64,000 nucleotides of DNA from Chamaea fasciata (GCA_029207755.1 JARCOQ010000003.1:100245982-100309981), one strand, 5' to 3'; counted from the stretch's first letter, positions 47,875 to 61,140 are shown. Program-made: numbers and translations. The notes: generated from the sequence alone by a model not told the origin.

Positions 47875-50800
47875 GGACAAGGTAGATAAGCAAAAAGCAT
47901 GATCCCAACCCCACGCAAGCAACATGCAAAACATGCAGGGTGAATGAACTGGGCTGTCATCTACGACTGCAGGGGAGTGACATTTGATATCACTGGGATG
48001 ACTGCACAGGAAGGCTTTTTTATTAGTGCCCAAATTGCAGTGTGGGGGTTGGAATGGGGAAAACGGTGTCTGAAGAATTCACATCAGAAGCAGACATGTA
48101 CCTTGACATGACTTTGAACTACTTGTGGGTATGACTTTGCTTTTTACTCTGTTAAATAGGATTGTTTTCTTTGTTTTCTGACCAGTCCTTTGTCTCTTCT
48201 TGTACTATAGCAGAGCTTGATACAAAACACTTTCCTGTTCCTAGTCTTGCTTTTTTTTTTAAAAAAAAATCTTCACCTGTTCAAAACAATAAGCAAGCCC
48301 TTTGCTTGTGTAATACAGAATTCACTGGCTTGAAAGGGATTATATTGCTTTGTGTGAACTGAACACCAGGCCTGGTACTTTCAGACTCTAAACTCACTGG
48401 GATGGGAATTCTCTTTGTGCATGATACGACCAACACAATGTGCGTGACGTGTGAGTAATAGTAAAACAAGCTGATGTTGTTTTTGTGGGCAGAAGCTGCT
48501 GGCTTTGAGAGACTGTGCATGGTATTTAGATTTGTCTGAAGTAGATATGGAATGAGGGTAGCAGAATGAGGCAAAGTACCTGATGAATTCTCACATTTGC
48601 ATAATGGAATATGAAAAACATACAGGCCACCAGAACAAAGGCTTTCTGTTCCAGGACGTGCTGAACCTAATGAAATGGATTTTCCTAATTTCACCAAAGT
48701 ATATATATATTATTTCCACAGATTTACACAAAGTGCTTGTTTTAACACACACTTCTGCTGTATTTTTGGAACAAGGATAAAATATTTTCAAAGGATGTTA
48801 ATTCTGGAAAGCACCTGTTTTCTCAAAACAACTCTGAAAGAGAATGTTTTTAAAAGATTCTTGCATGTATGCGCAAGTGCTGGTAAACTTTTTTTAAATA
48901 GTGAACAGGAATACATGGAGACATTTATGTAAGGGCAGGATCAAAAGAGCTATATGTAGAGCAGGCAGGATGGATAATACATTCATTTATAGTATCTTAA
49001 TACTGGACTAAGTAAAATTGTTTCAACTTTCTCAGTTCAACACTGAATTACATTTCCTTCTGATGGGTCATTGCCTCCTGAGAGCCATTCAAACACATCC
49101 TACTTTGTGACTAGATTACATAGACATAATAAACTCCCCTTTAAGATAGGTGTGTTTCACTTTCAAAAACTGTAGTGCATTTTAGACTTCAAGACTCTTA
49201 TATACTGAAGTTTTCATTAGAGTAAAATTTCAATTTTTGCTCAGCTTTCAACGCAATAGCAGAAATTAAAGAAAAAAAATGCTTTCTTTCAAATCACAGA
49301 CTATGATTCCTCCACTGGTTAATATACCATTTGTCACAGCAAATCTAAATTTCGTTTTTCGAATAATTATTTTTAGACTTATGGAGATGAAATGTTGTTT
49401 AATTATAGTTCTAAAATAACATTCACTACTACATTCAGGGATTTTAGTGCTGTAAAACTTCTGGAGAGACTACACTCATTTTGACACTGACAGTATTTTG
49501 AGGGAAGGATTTACTGAGTTATCTGGGACACTTCTGCCACTCATAGAAATTTGAACATGAAACTGACATAAAGTACCATTTTCATGATTTGGCAAACTCA
49601 ATCACACCTATTAATGGTATTAGCACTCCAGTTGTAGAAATCATAAAAGTTAAGCAAATTTCTCAGATAATATCACATAGTTATGCAAGTCCCTACAGAA
49701 GATGTAAAGAATGACAGCAGCTAAGAAACAGACATAAATAACAATATTCCTGCTTTAACACATCTGACTTGGTTCCTGTTAGAGTTTTATACAAGTTCTC
49801 AGCCTCAATCAGGAGAATGAACTCCTTAGATAAGAGAAAGAATGCAGTATTTACTGATTAATTGCCCAGGATTGATGCAAATAATTAAAGAGAATTTATT
49901 TTCTTGTGATGTGAAGGATTTAATTCTGTGCCTCAGCTTGTTCCTAGGATTTTCACACAATTTTAATTATTTACTTCATAACAATTTTTAAGAACAAAAG
50001 AGTCGACATCAATAAGATTGTCAGCTTTTCAGCAACCAAAACTGAAAAGATTATTTGCTTAAGCAAGGTATGTTTTTAAACATTGTCATTGTTCCATTTA
50101 GCTCAAATTTTGCCTGATAAAAATTTATCACAAGAATGCAATGGATGATTGTACTTTGAATTCAAAACAAGTACAGTCCTTGGCTCAAACTGTAATCATT
50201 AAAATCTCCAATAATGGAATTAAAAGGAAAACGCTTCTAAGACAGATAATCCTAAAGCAGTATCTCACCTCTCCCTCCAGTTGACCTGATACAGAGCCTT
50301 GAGGTTAAAAATCAGAGACATCTGAAATCTGTGCTGCCAGATTAAGGTGTCTTCAAGTCTGGCACAGAAAAAGGAATGAAAGGACAGTGTGGAAAGATCT
50401 TAGGGCCAGAGCTCCTTTGTGCCTCGCTGTTACAGAAAGCCCTGAGAAGGGAAAGCAGGAGTCCTTCATGTGGAGGCACAGGACCCACACCTGCTGCAGA
50501 GGCTGAATTGGGAAAAGTACCCTTTTAAATGTTACACATATTTATTAAAAAAACCACAATTGGTCTAACCTGGTTATATTCTGTCACTTCAAATATTCAA
50601 GAAAATTGAGCATTAGTGAGAGAGGAAACCATTAAGAAGTAAGGGGTTGCATTATCTCACTTTTTTAAAGTGTAAAAGTAATAAGCCTTTCCTTACTTTG
50701 GATGAAGAGATGAAGATGTGAACTTTTGGGCAGTACCTGCAGAAGCCTCCCCCATCAGTTCACCAGTGAGAGGGACACTAGTCACAGTCTGCCTCTCCTC

Positions 50801-51016
50801 CTGACAGGCTGCTCACAATCCTCCATCTGCCTCTTTCTCAAGGGGAGGTTAAAACCTTTTTCATCCAGTTTATATGACAGCCAGAACTAATTAAAGTACC
50901 TGGGAGAGTACAGAATCATCTCACTTCAAAGCCAAGCAAACCTGCTTCTTGCATTGCCAAGCCAGGGACAGAGTGTCCCTCATCCACCAGGTGCCACACA
51001 GCCAGCCCGCCTGCAT

Positions 51017-51034
51017 CCCCCCCCCCCCCCCCCC
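51017..51034. repeat. Poly-C tract, 18 bp
   Basis: Eighteen consecutive C after 'ctgcat'. Confidence 0.97.
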
Positions 51035-52693
51035 AGTCTACCCTGGTCTGCACAGAAGTGAAGAATTTTTCTGTCACAGAGAGCAGCACCAAATATTGCT
51101 ACTTGTACTATACAACACATTTTGGACACTTCATTCTCTCCATGGAGTTACAGAATGAACTTCAAGTTGACCTATATTAGCACTTAATTCTTAGCCCACC
51201 AGAAGAAAAAGCTTTACACACAATATCTATTAATCATATTATTATCATAAGTGCAGCTGTTACATCTTTGCTACCTACAGTTTGCCTGGTAAGGCAGAAA
51301 CAACACAGTGAACTAATGAAGATATTCAGTTTTACAATCTCCAAGCAATAACTTTCAGAACCTATTTGCAAGGATAATTTGATATTGGTAGGCACTCTGA
51401 TCTGGAAATTTCAGATATTAGGCTGAGAGAAAAGCAACAAACTTCTCAACAGAAGGAGTTGGTTTCCAAATATCTTCTTCCTCTTTGGGATTAAGATTGC
51501 CATTTTAGTTTCCAAGCATTGCAGGTACTGTGAAGAAAAGATTATACCCTGGGAAACAGACCAGCTTTGTTTGAAGTTCTCAAAGCATGTTTTGTACTAT
51601 TTTGTTCTGAACAAATAATACCGATGATTCTGGTTTTCTGTGCTTTGAAAACAGTATTCTGGGCAGAAGCTTAACATGCACAGATGTATTGAACTGATGA
51701 AAACCTAGATTTTGGGCTGGAAAGCATTTCTGTCCATGACAGGATGGAGGAGCTGTGTATGATCTCTTATTTCTTCTATGTGTGTGCACTTAGACACCAG
51801 TATTTATTTTACCTGAGCAGGATACAAGTCTGTGTTTGAACAAGCACAGGCAGGAATTGTGGTCTTGGCTGAAGAAAAAACACATTGATGATTTCACTGT
51901 TATAGCCTAAATCTCACATTGTGATTGCTTTGCTTTATCAGGGCTCAAGCTTTTTCTAAGCTTTTTAAGATTATGTTTAGCGAGCTCAGCTGTGGCTATT
52001 TACAGATTTGGAGCTAAATCGCTTTCTGATGAGACTGAACTGGTACAAGTGTACCTCCAGCAGGGTTGATATATTTAGCCTCTCTTGTTCCTAATTTAAA
52101 TACTCCTACACTCTTTGGCTTTGATGATATTTGGATCATGGGAGTCAGTATAAGTCTCTGTCTCTCATTAGCCAAGTATTTTGTAGCAGAGAAATTACTT
52201 TTGACTGGGGAAAGAGCTGCTAAGATATCAAGGAAGCATTGAGGTTCTTAAGGGATTGCATGGTTGTATGTGGATCTAGAGGAAAAAGAAAGGCTCTTCT
52301 GAGAACCTTGATCATCAAGACTTTTTATATTCTGAGAAGCAAAAAAAGACTTGTTTAGTGGTTCATTTGCTAGAGATCCCCTTTCCCCCTTTTTTCTTTT
52401 CAGTGAGGGGGAGGAAAGAGTGTATCTGTCACAAAACCAGGTCCAAAAGTACTTGGTTCAAAATCAAGATTGGTTATGCAATGCAGGCACTGATGGCATG
52501 AGAGCTGTTATCATTTACAGATGAGCATTTTGGTACATCATCAATGCTTCCTGCCCTGCCTCTAATTCCAGCTGCAACAGTTCCTGGAAAATTGCAGTCC
52601 CACATTTGATCATTTGACAAAATAATCCTCTCAGTTTTGCTTTTCACTGGTCACTGCTGTGCCTTATTGTTGACTGAAACTTTATACCACTTC

Positions 52694-52730
52694 TGATGAC
52701 ATCACAGTCCTCCTGAGGATGATGTCATCA
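52694..52730. promoter_or_regulatory. Paired CRE/AP-1-like palindromes
   Basis: TGATGACATCA at 52694-52704 and TGATGTCATCA at 52720-52730 are exact reverse complements separated by 15 bp. Each is an odd-length palindrome resembling bZIP (ATF/CREB/AP-1) sites. They can also form an 11-bp stem. Confidence 0.45.
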
Positions 52731-55573
52731 TCCCACCTCTAAACACAGAGGTCAGAAAGAAGAGAGATAAGAAAGGATGTCAGAAATGTATTGGCTGGCA
52801 TGTGCAACTGTCAGCAAATGATTACAATACTCAGGAACTGTGATGGTACAGAAAACAAAATCCCAAAGCTAAAGCTGTCAAACTGCAAGGATCTCAGGGG
52901 GACAGAAACAAAGCAAAAGCAGCAAAACAGTCAAAACTGGCAACAAGTTAAAGTCTAAGGGGAGGGGGGAGGGAATGTTTTAGAAATCTCTGTAACTGAA
53001 TAACAGCTACGTATACTTTTAAAAAATGATCTCCAATCAAGCACTTAGAGGCAGATTAAATACCATTATTTGCATGTTACAACACCCTGCTCTACTGTGC
53101 CTTCAAATGAAGGATGAAATGAAGTAATAGATAATTGCACTTGAAGGAAAAAGGACAAGAAAAAGAAAGGGGGGAAAAAAAAGTGAACCAGACAGAGAAT
53201 TCAGAAGATTATCAGAGGCAGCTGTAGGTATTGCATAAAAGTATCTACTTATGTTAGGAGAGAAATTCCTTTGTTAGGATGGTAGGATGTTCAATGAGGT
53301 AATTACAGGGTCAGCAAAACTGCTTTTTGATGTTTACACTGGAATAAAACTAGATCAACTCTTAATTTACAGTATGTGAGCTACTCTGAGTTTATTACTT
53401 ACATAAAGAATGTCAGCACAACTCCAGAGCTATCTTTGCTTATGAGTTAATTATAAATTAAAAGCTAAAAGCTCATCTTTTCTGTTTACTGAATAATTTT
53501 TACCTGCACATTGGGCATGCATTAACAATTGCAGTCATTCATAACCCAGGTCGTGTGTGCCTGAACATCAACCCTAGTTTTAGTGGGGCAAGCCAGATAT
53601 TACTGCTAATGCACAGTGGTTTGAATGGTTATTTTGCTCACTGCAATATCCTTGCTAGGAAAATCTAGTGTCCTAATATAGAATTGAAGGCACTTTTTTC
53701 TGTGCTTGTCAACTATTTTTAAACCCAATTTTACTAATTTACAAAAGACTATACAACTCAACTTTCTTCTTAAGTGTATTTTCATAGTAACTATGAGCCC
53801 AGATCATAGGCTAGAACTCCACTATGCCAGAACTGCACAGAATGAATACATAACTCATAAGGTTTATGAAACAAGAATCGGAGTTAGGTAATAATGAATT
53901 ACTGTAAATTGACCATGAAAGGAATGGAAGGAAAACCTTCCATGAGCAGGTCCTTCAAAATTTTGTGGACAGTTTTAGGTCAAACCTTGCTAAACAAACA
54001 TCTGTTGATTAACACAATGCCTCCAGAAAGAAACTTGTGAAAGGGGAAACGTTTCAGGAAGAAAACAATAATACTTCAGAACTTCATCATTCCTGAGTGT
54101 ATTTTGGAAATGGCATGGTAAGGGACTTTCCTCTTGCTAGGGTCATACTCCTTCTGCCAGCTAGTCTGTGGGTAACTCCAGATTAATTTTAGGAACCAAC
54201 CCTGACTGTACTATTCTCCAAACTCTACACTGGGCTGAGTCAAATCCACAGCCATGACCATGCTAAGGCTTGGACAATACCAAAGTACTGGTTATGTACC
54301 AGTGCTTGGTCCTCTAGATAGAAGGGAAGTAATCTGAGGAACACCACTCTGCACACTGGTCACACCATGAATAAGAATAGAGTAAAAAGCACAGAAGGAT
54401 GGTGCCCTGTTGTCAAGGGAAGCTCACCGTTCCTGTGTGAGCATTTGGCACTTCCCACAGCATCTTGTGTGTATCGTGGCTGTATTTACTCTGCTTTGTA
54501 GGAAGAGAAAAGATGACCTTGCTCATGGAATTGTTTAAAACGTACATTTTCTGTGTAAATTTTCTGTACATTATTCTGTGGGCTATTTTACATTCAGCAG
54601 CAGATGGTTGGACATGATAAGTAACTAAACACAATATAGTACTTCCAAAAATGAGAACCTAGCTTGTGGATTTCTGAAAGAAGCATGAAAGGGTAGGTGT
54701 TGTTGAGACTGTGGAAAGACAGTGTTTTTGATTCAGTATGTGATGATCGTGTTTTGACTTTAGCATAGTAGTAGAAGACCATAGTAGATCAATATGTTAG
54801 AGGAGTTGTCCCACCTAACACAAATGGTGATGGCTGGAGGTTACCACTCTCTCAGAAGGAACACAATAGGGGATTGTATTCCACACAAATGTGGTGGGCA
54901 GGGCACTGGTAGTGAACACAGATAAGGCTTCTTGTATTTAACAGGCATGGGATTATTTACCAACATTTCTCATTGCCTACTGACTGCCCACTGGCAAGAG
55001 ATTAGATATTAAATGTCTGGGAAATGAAATTGCAGTTGTGTATTACTTTCTCTTTGGGACTAAGTATATGCCCTTGTTTGTCATGCCTGGGCAGAAACTG
55101 TCTTCACTGACTTTTCTGTTCTAAAACTGAAGTGTACTCATTAGTGTAGCTGTGCAACCAGGAATGGAGGAGAGAACAAGAGGTAGGGATTGGAGTCTGT
55201 GTGTTTGCACTGAGTAGTATCACTCAGTGCTGCCTTAGCTGTGAGCTGTACAAAGACTGGCCAATTTGGAGAGAGAACTAAGCTATAGGAGGAAGACGTC
55301 TCGCAGAAAAACAGTTTGAAGGATTACAGTTAGGTGATGACCTAGAGAAGATTCCACTAAGATTGTTTTGGAGTGTAACCAGAAATTAAACAAAAATGGA
55401 AGGCTTAAGCACTAATTACTTAGCCAGGTACTCTTCCCAGGCTTCAGCTGCATGTACATTTTGGGGACTACAACGTGGAGATGCAGGAAATCCAGCTCTC
55501 AAAAACTTGTTTTCAAGCCCAAAACTATTGAAGCAGAGTGCTTCGATAACGACTTTTCTTTTTTTTTTCTTTA

Positions 55574-55598
55574 TGTGTGTGTGTGTGTGTGTGTGTGT
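55574..55598. repeat. (TG)n microsatellite
   Basis: About 12 uninterrupted TG units. Confidence 0.97.
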
Positions 55599-55984
55599 AT
55601 AATCTTTGTCATCTTATTTTCCCCCGTGTTTCCTGTTCATTTGTTTTGCACATAGCACCACCCTCTCGTGACTTCTGTAAACAAGACTTCAAAAAGGCCT
55701 GGAAGATTCCTTCATCAGTTCGTTTTTAACACGGACATCCACTTCCCTTCTTAGCTGTGTACGGCGACCAGTGCAAAGTGAGGTTACAATACGGTTTACA
55801 TACAAGGAAACTACTATCAGGTGGAAAAGCGTTATTTCATGGCATTTATTTAAAGCGATAAAGCGTCTGATGCTGAAAGACGTGGTCTCAAAGGCAATGA
55901 ATGCTAGGTTCTGGCAGCCCAAGAGACGCCTGTCACGGACCTGCCTTTGCTTAGCCTAGGCTAAGCAATTCACTTTTCCACTCC

Positions 55985-56500
55985 TCGCTTTTCCCAGCTA
56001 GGAACCCGACTCGCCCTCGGCCGCAGGATCACCCCACACCACCGCGCCACAGCCGCCGCCCCGCCCAGCCCGCGGCGGCTGCGGCAGCTCCGGCCCCAGC
56101 GGGCGGGCGGGCGGGCCCGCGCCGTGCCCCCGCCCCGCCGCGCCCCGCCGCGCCTCCCCCGGGCCCGCGCTGCCTCCTCCGGCCCCTCCTCCGGGCCGGC
56201 ACCGCCCGCCGGCCCCGCCGGCCCTGCAGCGTCCCCGCGGCCGCGGCGGGCACAGAAGCGGCGGCGAGCGGAGCTGCGGGAGCCGGCCCGCGGCAGAGGT
56301 GGGTGCCGGGGCTCTGGCGGCCGCTGCGGGAGGAGGGAGGCCTTTCCTCCTCCGGCTGCCCGCGGGCAGGGAAGGCAAGGCCCGGAGCCGCTGAAGGCAG
56401 CGGGTCCGTCCGGCCTGGGGCTGGCGGGGCTCCGGGCGGCTGCCCGCATCCCCTGCCCGCATCTCCTGTCCGTCTTTCCTTGCGGAGCCGCCTGGCTCTG
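55985..56500 (+). promoter_or_regulatory. LPIN1: CpG island promoter, probably of LPIN1
   Basis: Very dense CpG with repeated GC boxes ('ccccgccccgccgcgccccg', 'gggcgggcgggcgggcccgc') and no TATA box, starting abruptly after AT-rich DNA. Gene order in mammals (GREB1, NTSR2, LPIN1) makes LPIN1, a phosphatidate phosphatase and transcriptional coactivator, the best candidate. The long minus-strand frame here (55970-56755) is a product of GC content. LPIN1's first coding exon is not in the window, so the assignment rests on synteny alone. Confidence 0.6.
56230..56298 (+). other. LPIN1: Probable non-coding first exon (5' UTR) ending at a splice donor
   Basis: GC-rich sequence ending GGCAGAG/gtgggt, a good donor at 56299, downstream of the GC-box cluster. 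No ATG-initiated frame of substance is present, as expected of a 5' UTR exon. The start site is a guess. Confidence 0.4.
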
Positions 56501-59320
56501 AGCAGTGACAGCTGCGCTCGGGCTGCTGGGACACTGCTTTGTGCGCGGGATTAGAGGGAAGATGTGATGCTTTCCAGGTGTCCCCTCAGAGCGAGGCACC
56601 CTGCGTGGGGATCTCGGTTTGGGGTCCATCCCCCGCCGAGCTGTGTGAGCTGCTGGTGGCCAGTGCCCCTCTGTGCGCTGCTGCTGCTGCTTCCCCTTTG
56701 GCTTTAGGCATTTTGCTTCCCTTTGCCTGGCAGCTGCTGATGCAAATCGCTGCATTATGCCGCTGCCTCCCTAATACTTTCCCTGAGCTGGAAAAATGAC
56801 AGCAGTAATAGGACAGAGGGATTTAATGACATAGCAGAGCCTGGCTAGCAGCAGTGCAATGGCTACACAGTAAACTAAACTTTCAGATATTTTGTATTTC
56901 TTTTATGTTTACCCCCCCCCCCCCCCCCCCCCGGTTTTACTTTTCTGTTAATTAGTATATCTCCTCTACGTTCAAGAAACAAAACTAAAAGCAAATGTGT
57001 CTTGTGGGGGGGAGACAAAACACTGCAATATTGTTATCCCCATCAAATAGAGGAATTTCGTAGGGGTAGTATCCGAGTCTTGATGTTGCAGACCATCTAG
57101 CGGATCATTTTTCTTTTCCTGTGTAAAGTCATCAGTCTTGATAGATCTTTTGACTTCTTACTTGGCTCCTAGTCTGGAGGGTGTTTTGAGATGGCTTATT
57201 TTCTGGATAACCTTATCTGTGTCCCCGCCTCTGCTGTCTCAGGAAGCAAACATGGGAAATGCTTAGTGTACATACATAAGGTTTTGTTGTCATCAGTGCA
57301 TGGTTAAAAGTTAGGTGAACTCCTGTTAGAGTAAATTGAGCCTACTTCCATGAAGAGAACTGGAGAAAAATTGGTAAGACAGTGAAAGAAATCAGATGGA
57401 AAGTGCTCAACATAAATATGTTATGATTTTAGGCATAAAGCCATGGAAATAGCTTCTAACGGTTTTAGATACTTTCTGCTTTTCTTATAGCTCCAGGTCA
57501 CTAACGCAGATAGAGACTACCTGATAATATCTGCTAACCTGATGCAGCAGGGCCAGTGTGTAAGGAGTTGGGCAAGTTTTAGTCTTTGACCCTTTTCCAA
57601 ACCTGAGCATGTGCAGATGTACAGATTTGTTTATCTGTGAGCATATATACACACAGCAGTCATCAAAACCAGGTGAAGTACAGTAAAAGCTTACTTCGAA
57701 CTCTAAAAATGCAGAAAATAAAGAGTCTAATGAACAATTTTTTTTTTCCAATCCCGCTGAGAGAAAGCATGCCAAGTCACATGAGGTGTCTGTATAGAGT
57801 AGAACTGCTGCTGTTTTTCCACTCTGATTTATGTTCCCTCACTGACATCAGAATAGTAGCACAAGGCAGCACAGTACAAGACTTACCACAAATTCTTCAG
57901 CTACTGCAAAAATTCTTGGTTTCAGGCATCAGTTTGTACTTTTCAATTTGTTGTAAAGTTTGAACTCTTTTATGCAGGGTGAGTACAAAGGAGTCTCAGT
58001 CATTCTGTAGATTCCCTCGAAGTGTCTCCAAGAGGGGGGAAGCACTGTACAGTTGGGAAGTTAAGGTACTGCAGGACCAAGGGAAATGTAGAAGGTCTCC
58101 CAAGAAATCTCTGGGAAAGAAGTTGGTAAGTCTTGAGATGTAGTTTCAGGACTGCCTGGAGTTTCAGTAGAGGTGTCCCTTGCACTGTGCGTCACTGACT
58201 CTTTGTTTCTGTCTTTGGTAGTACCAGTTGTATGGGTATGTGGTGAGTCAGATCATCCCACTGGTCCAGCTGGAAATCATTTTTTCTGGCTTTAGTGGTG
58301 TTACTTTTCAGTGATGATGCAAGGGCAAGATTTAGGAGAGTGGGGAATATGCATCTGGGAAGTTGGTATGGGGACTGTGGTTGTACCCTCAGCTGGCCTT
58401 GAAATTCTCCTGGACTCTTGAGTACCAGTTTGATACCCTGACTGTGGGGTTATGGGCCAGTGCTCCCTTTGTTTGAATGTGGAAATTCATTGCAGGCATA
58501 TTTTGAGTCTTGAGTTTGAATTTTTGATTTTAGCTGGTCTGAAGAAAATATTTTCTCCTTTACAGGGACTTCATGAAGTATTGCACCAAGTAAAGTTTTA
58601 ACTGTTTGAAATACAGTGCAATATCAGAACCAGATATCATCTTATATTCAAAGTCCATGACTGTGAGTGAGTCTGAGTGGGTTCTTGGAGGGACAGGCAG
58701 CTTGGAAGATAAGTTTGACATTTGATCCATTTGACTCTCTGGCTGTTGTAAGAAGTCACAATTTTTGGCACAGGCCTTGGGTAACTTGGAATAGAAGTCA
58801 AATAGTTCCTAATAGAATAAAGCCCAGATTAATCCCAACCCTGAAATATTTCTGGAGGAAAGCACAATACTCTTACTCTGGTGTAGAGCCAGCCACAGGC
58901 TGAATTTTGCTTTCTGATGTGGGACTTACAAGTGAACTGCACCTGTCTCCCAACTGACTGGACATACTGTCAGATCACCTGCAGGAATGTGCTCTGTCCC
59001 ATGCAGCTGTGACTGTGGGGAAGTCTGGAACAAATGTGAGTATAATCAGACTTGGACAGAGTTTGCCCTCCTATTTACAGAACAAAGTAAGTCACACTGC
59101 TCAGCAGAGTTCTCTGGAGTTCTTCCTCAGCAGCTTGTCCAAACTGGGGTCATAGCTGCTTATGGCTCCCTTTTAGGTCATGTATCAAGGTTTCCTTTCC
59201 CAGGAAAACATAATATGCAAGGACAGTGCTTGTCTGACTCACGTGGGTGAGCTTTGCCTGCTGCAGTTGGGATATAGCCACAGTGACAGACCCTGCTTGA
59301 AACCAATGGGAGTTACATGA
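56501..59320 (+). other. Putative first intron of LPIN1, no exon seen
   Basis: No coding exon or family was recognised. It includes the C21 tract at 56912. Open frames here are short and composition-driven. Confidence 0.4.
56912..56932. repeat. Poly-C tract, 21 bp
   Basis: Twenty-one consecutive C between 'tatgttta' and 'ggttttac'. Just inside the putative first intron, about 600 bp from the exon. Confidence 0.97.
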
Positions 59321-59323
59321 TGC

Positions 59324-59870
59324 TGTTTTACACCACAATGACACAGACTTCGCGATTCAGAAGGCTGAAAATGACTCTTTTATTTTTGGGATGTGTCTCC
59401 CTTTTATACTATTTTACACAGACCAATTTGATTGGTGAAACAAAGACAAACTTCTTCAATTACATTGGTCAGACTAGAGGGACATCAAGAAGAAGTCCCT
59501 CCTAGGAAAATGGATGAATAACAAAGTTACAGTTACAAAAACACTTCTGTTTACAGAAAATTCTCTGGGAAATGAATTTCAGGAAACCAAAACACCTCAG
59601 ACAGGGAACCAGGGCTACAGTTACACTCTCTGAGATAAAAGCCTCAGTAACTTGCCCAAAATTATAGGGGGGATCTTGTAGGAAAATAGAGCTCTAAACT
59701 GAAGTCTCCCTAAGTCCCATGCAATGTCTTCATGGCTCCTCTAGAGAAAGTAAATCCAGGCTCTGATTTAGCTCTGAAAAATGCACAACTTTGGGGTTCT
59801 TCCTGGGTTTTTACTCAAAAAACTAGGGTGGGGATTTGTGGCAGTAACTTTAAGTTAGATTGATGTAGGA
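59324..59870 (-). mobile_element. Probable ERV LTR in minus orientation (boundaries approximate)
   Basis: Read on the minus strand it shows CAAT-type 'caccaatcaaattgg', then TATA 'agtataaaaggg', then AATAAA in 'ccaaaaataaaagagtc', within about 60 bp, followed by a short R/U5 and a 'gtgtaaaaca' end at 59324. U3 extends rightward to about 59,830-59,875. Promoter and poly(A) order and spacing are typical of a retroviral LTR. No target duplication or internal genes were found, so it appears solo and inside the putative LPIN1 intron. Confidence 0.6.
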
Positions 59871-60867
59871 GCTCACAAATCGTTAAGGAAAAGGCTTTTG
59901 AGAGTTCTTAATGATTTTCAGTTTTCTACCTGAAGTGGCTTGAAATACTAAGGGATTTGAATGTGACAATCAAACAGCATTAGTGACTTTACAGTGTGTG
60001 GACAGCTTACTAATAAACAAAAGAATATATTTTAAAAAGTAGTAGAATGAAAGTTATTAAGAGCTTTTATAGTTAAGAAGTCAACATTACTATGGCTGTC
60101 ACATAGACATGAAGTGCGAAGCTTAATTTGGAAATATTCATCTAGAGAATCCTCATCTGAAATATTTTCTTATCTCCCCTACCTTTTTGTCATGTATCTT
60201 TTTCTAGAATGTAACCTCTAAAACTGTTTTTCATGGTAAAGAGTATGTCAATAGTAAAATTCCAATAGTTGCAATAGAGGGATTAAGTGTTCAGATCTGC
60301 AGACAAAACTGAATTGATTCAGAGTCAAGAAAAGAAACACTTGATATGCAGTAAAAGAGTGTTAATAAGCTCTGACTTTGAAGTATTATCATTTATTTAT
60401 TATCTTTTGTAAATGAGGAATAATTTTCTTGAAGGGACCACAGTCTGATTCCCAAATATAGTCTGGTCTCTCTCAAGCTTTATATCTTCAAAACAGAAAC
60501 CAAGGGCAGGTCAGGGGACCAGATGAACCAGGTTCATAAAATTGTCATAGTTTCAGTGTCCGCAGCAGAGTTGCAGTGATGTATTTTAACTGAACACTGG
60601 CCCATCAATTTTTATCTTCCCTTCACCATTTTACAACTTGTACGGAAGTTCTTAGGAGGAAAGTTGATTTGTTTTGTGCTTATGCCCATCACTTCAGCTG
60701 TGGACCAGGGTCTCCTCATCAGATCAGGTATTAAAAGTGTAACTGAAATATGTGTCTGTATTTTTGTTGGGTTTGTTTGTTTGTGTGTGGGGTTGTTTTG
60801 TTTTGTTTGTGTTATGTTTATCATTGCTGCAAATGTTCTTCTCCTGCCTACAAAGCCAGTGCACAAT

Positions 60868-61140
60868 CACAAACCATAGAGTCTCAGAAAAGGGGCTGAA
60901 AGAGACCTAAATGTTGCTACAGCTCATTCTTAGTGACCAGACCAGCTAGCACCATCTATTCTATGGAGCTCTGTAAAGCTTTAAAAGAAGGTGACTGCTT
61001 CTAAACTGGCCATGGGAGTATTGCCCAGTCCATCTTAGCTCCTTAGCTGTGCCTTGGAGTTGTTAGGAGAGTGCTTATTGGCCTGTGCCTAAAAGAAGCA
61101 GATTTTGAAATTTACCAGAAGCAGATTCTGAAATTTAAAT
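60868..61140 (-). mobile_element. Old CR1 fragment, antisense
   Basis: 'caaaccatagagtctcagaa' then 'gctgaaagagacctaaatgt' is a diverged antisense CR1 3' end. Later parts such as 'ttctaaactggccatgggag' are weakly similar, so the right end is uncertain. Confidence 0.45.
61094..61139. repeat. Tandem duplication, 23-bp unit
   Basis: Two copies of 'agaagcagattttgaaattt' plus three bases, differing at three positions. Confidence 0.9.

Larger units (their letters stand above)
44143..55560. other. Intergenic stretch without a supportable gene
   Basis: It holds a C18 tract (51017-51034), a (GAG)n tract (47612-47637), a 9-bp hairpin (46173-46200), and a pair of CRE-like palindromes (52694-52730). Two exon-like open segments lie at 45984 and about 47600. 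AT-rich stretches rich in TAAT cores (44,210-44,290, 44,400-44,460 and 49,850-49,930) resemble developmental non-coding elements. NTSR2, which sits in this interval in mammals, was not recognisable. Confidence 0.5.

Noticed and set aside
18343..55560. NTSR2 on the minus strand
   Set aside because: No frame shows GPCR helices or NPxxY/DRY-type motifs.
55970..56755. Minus-strand open frame of 261 codons, longest in the window
   Set aside because: It spans the CpG island. Its Pro/Arg/Gly/Ala-only composition comes from GC content, and other frames on both strands are equally open.
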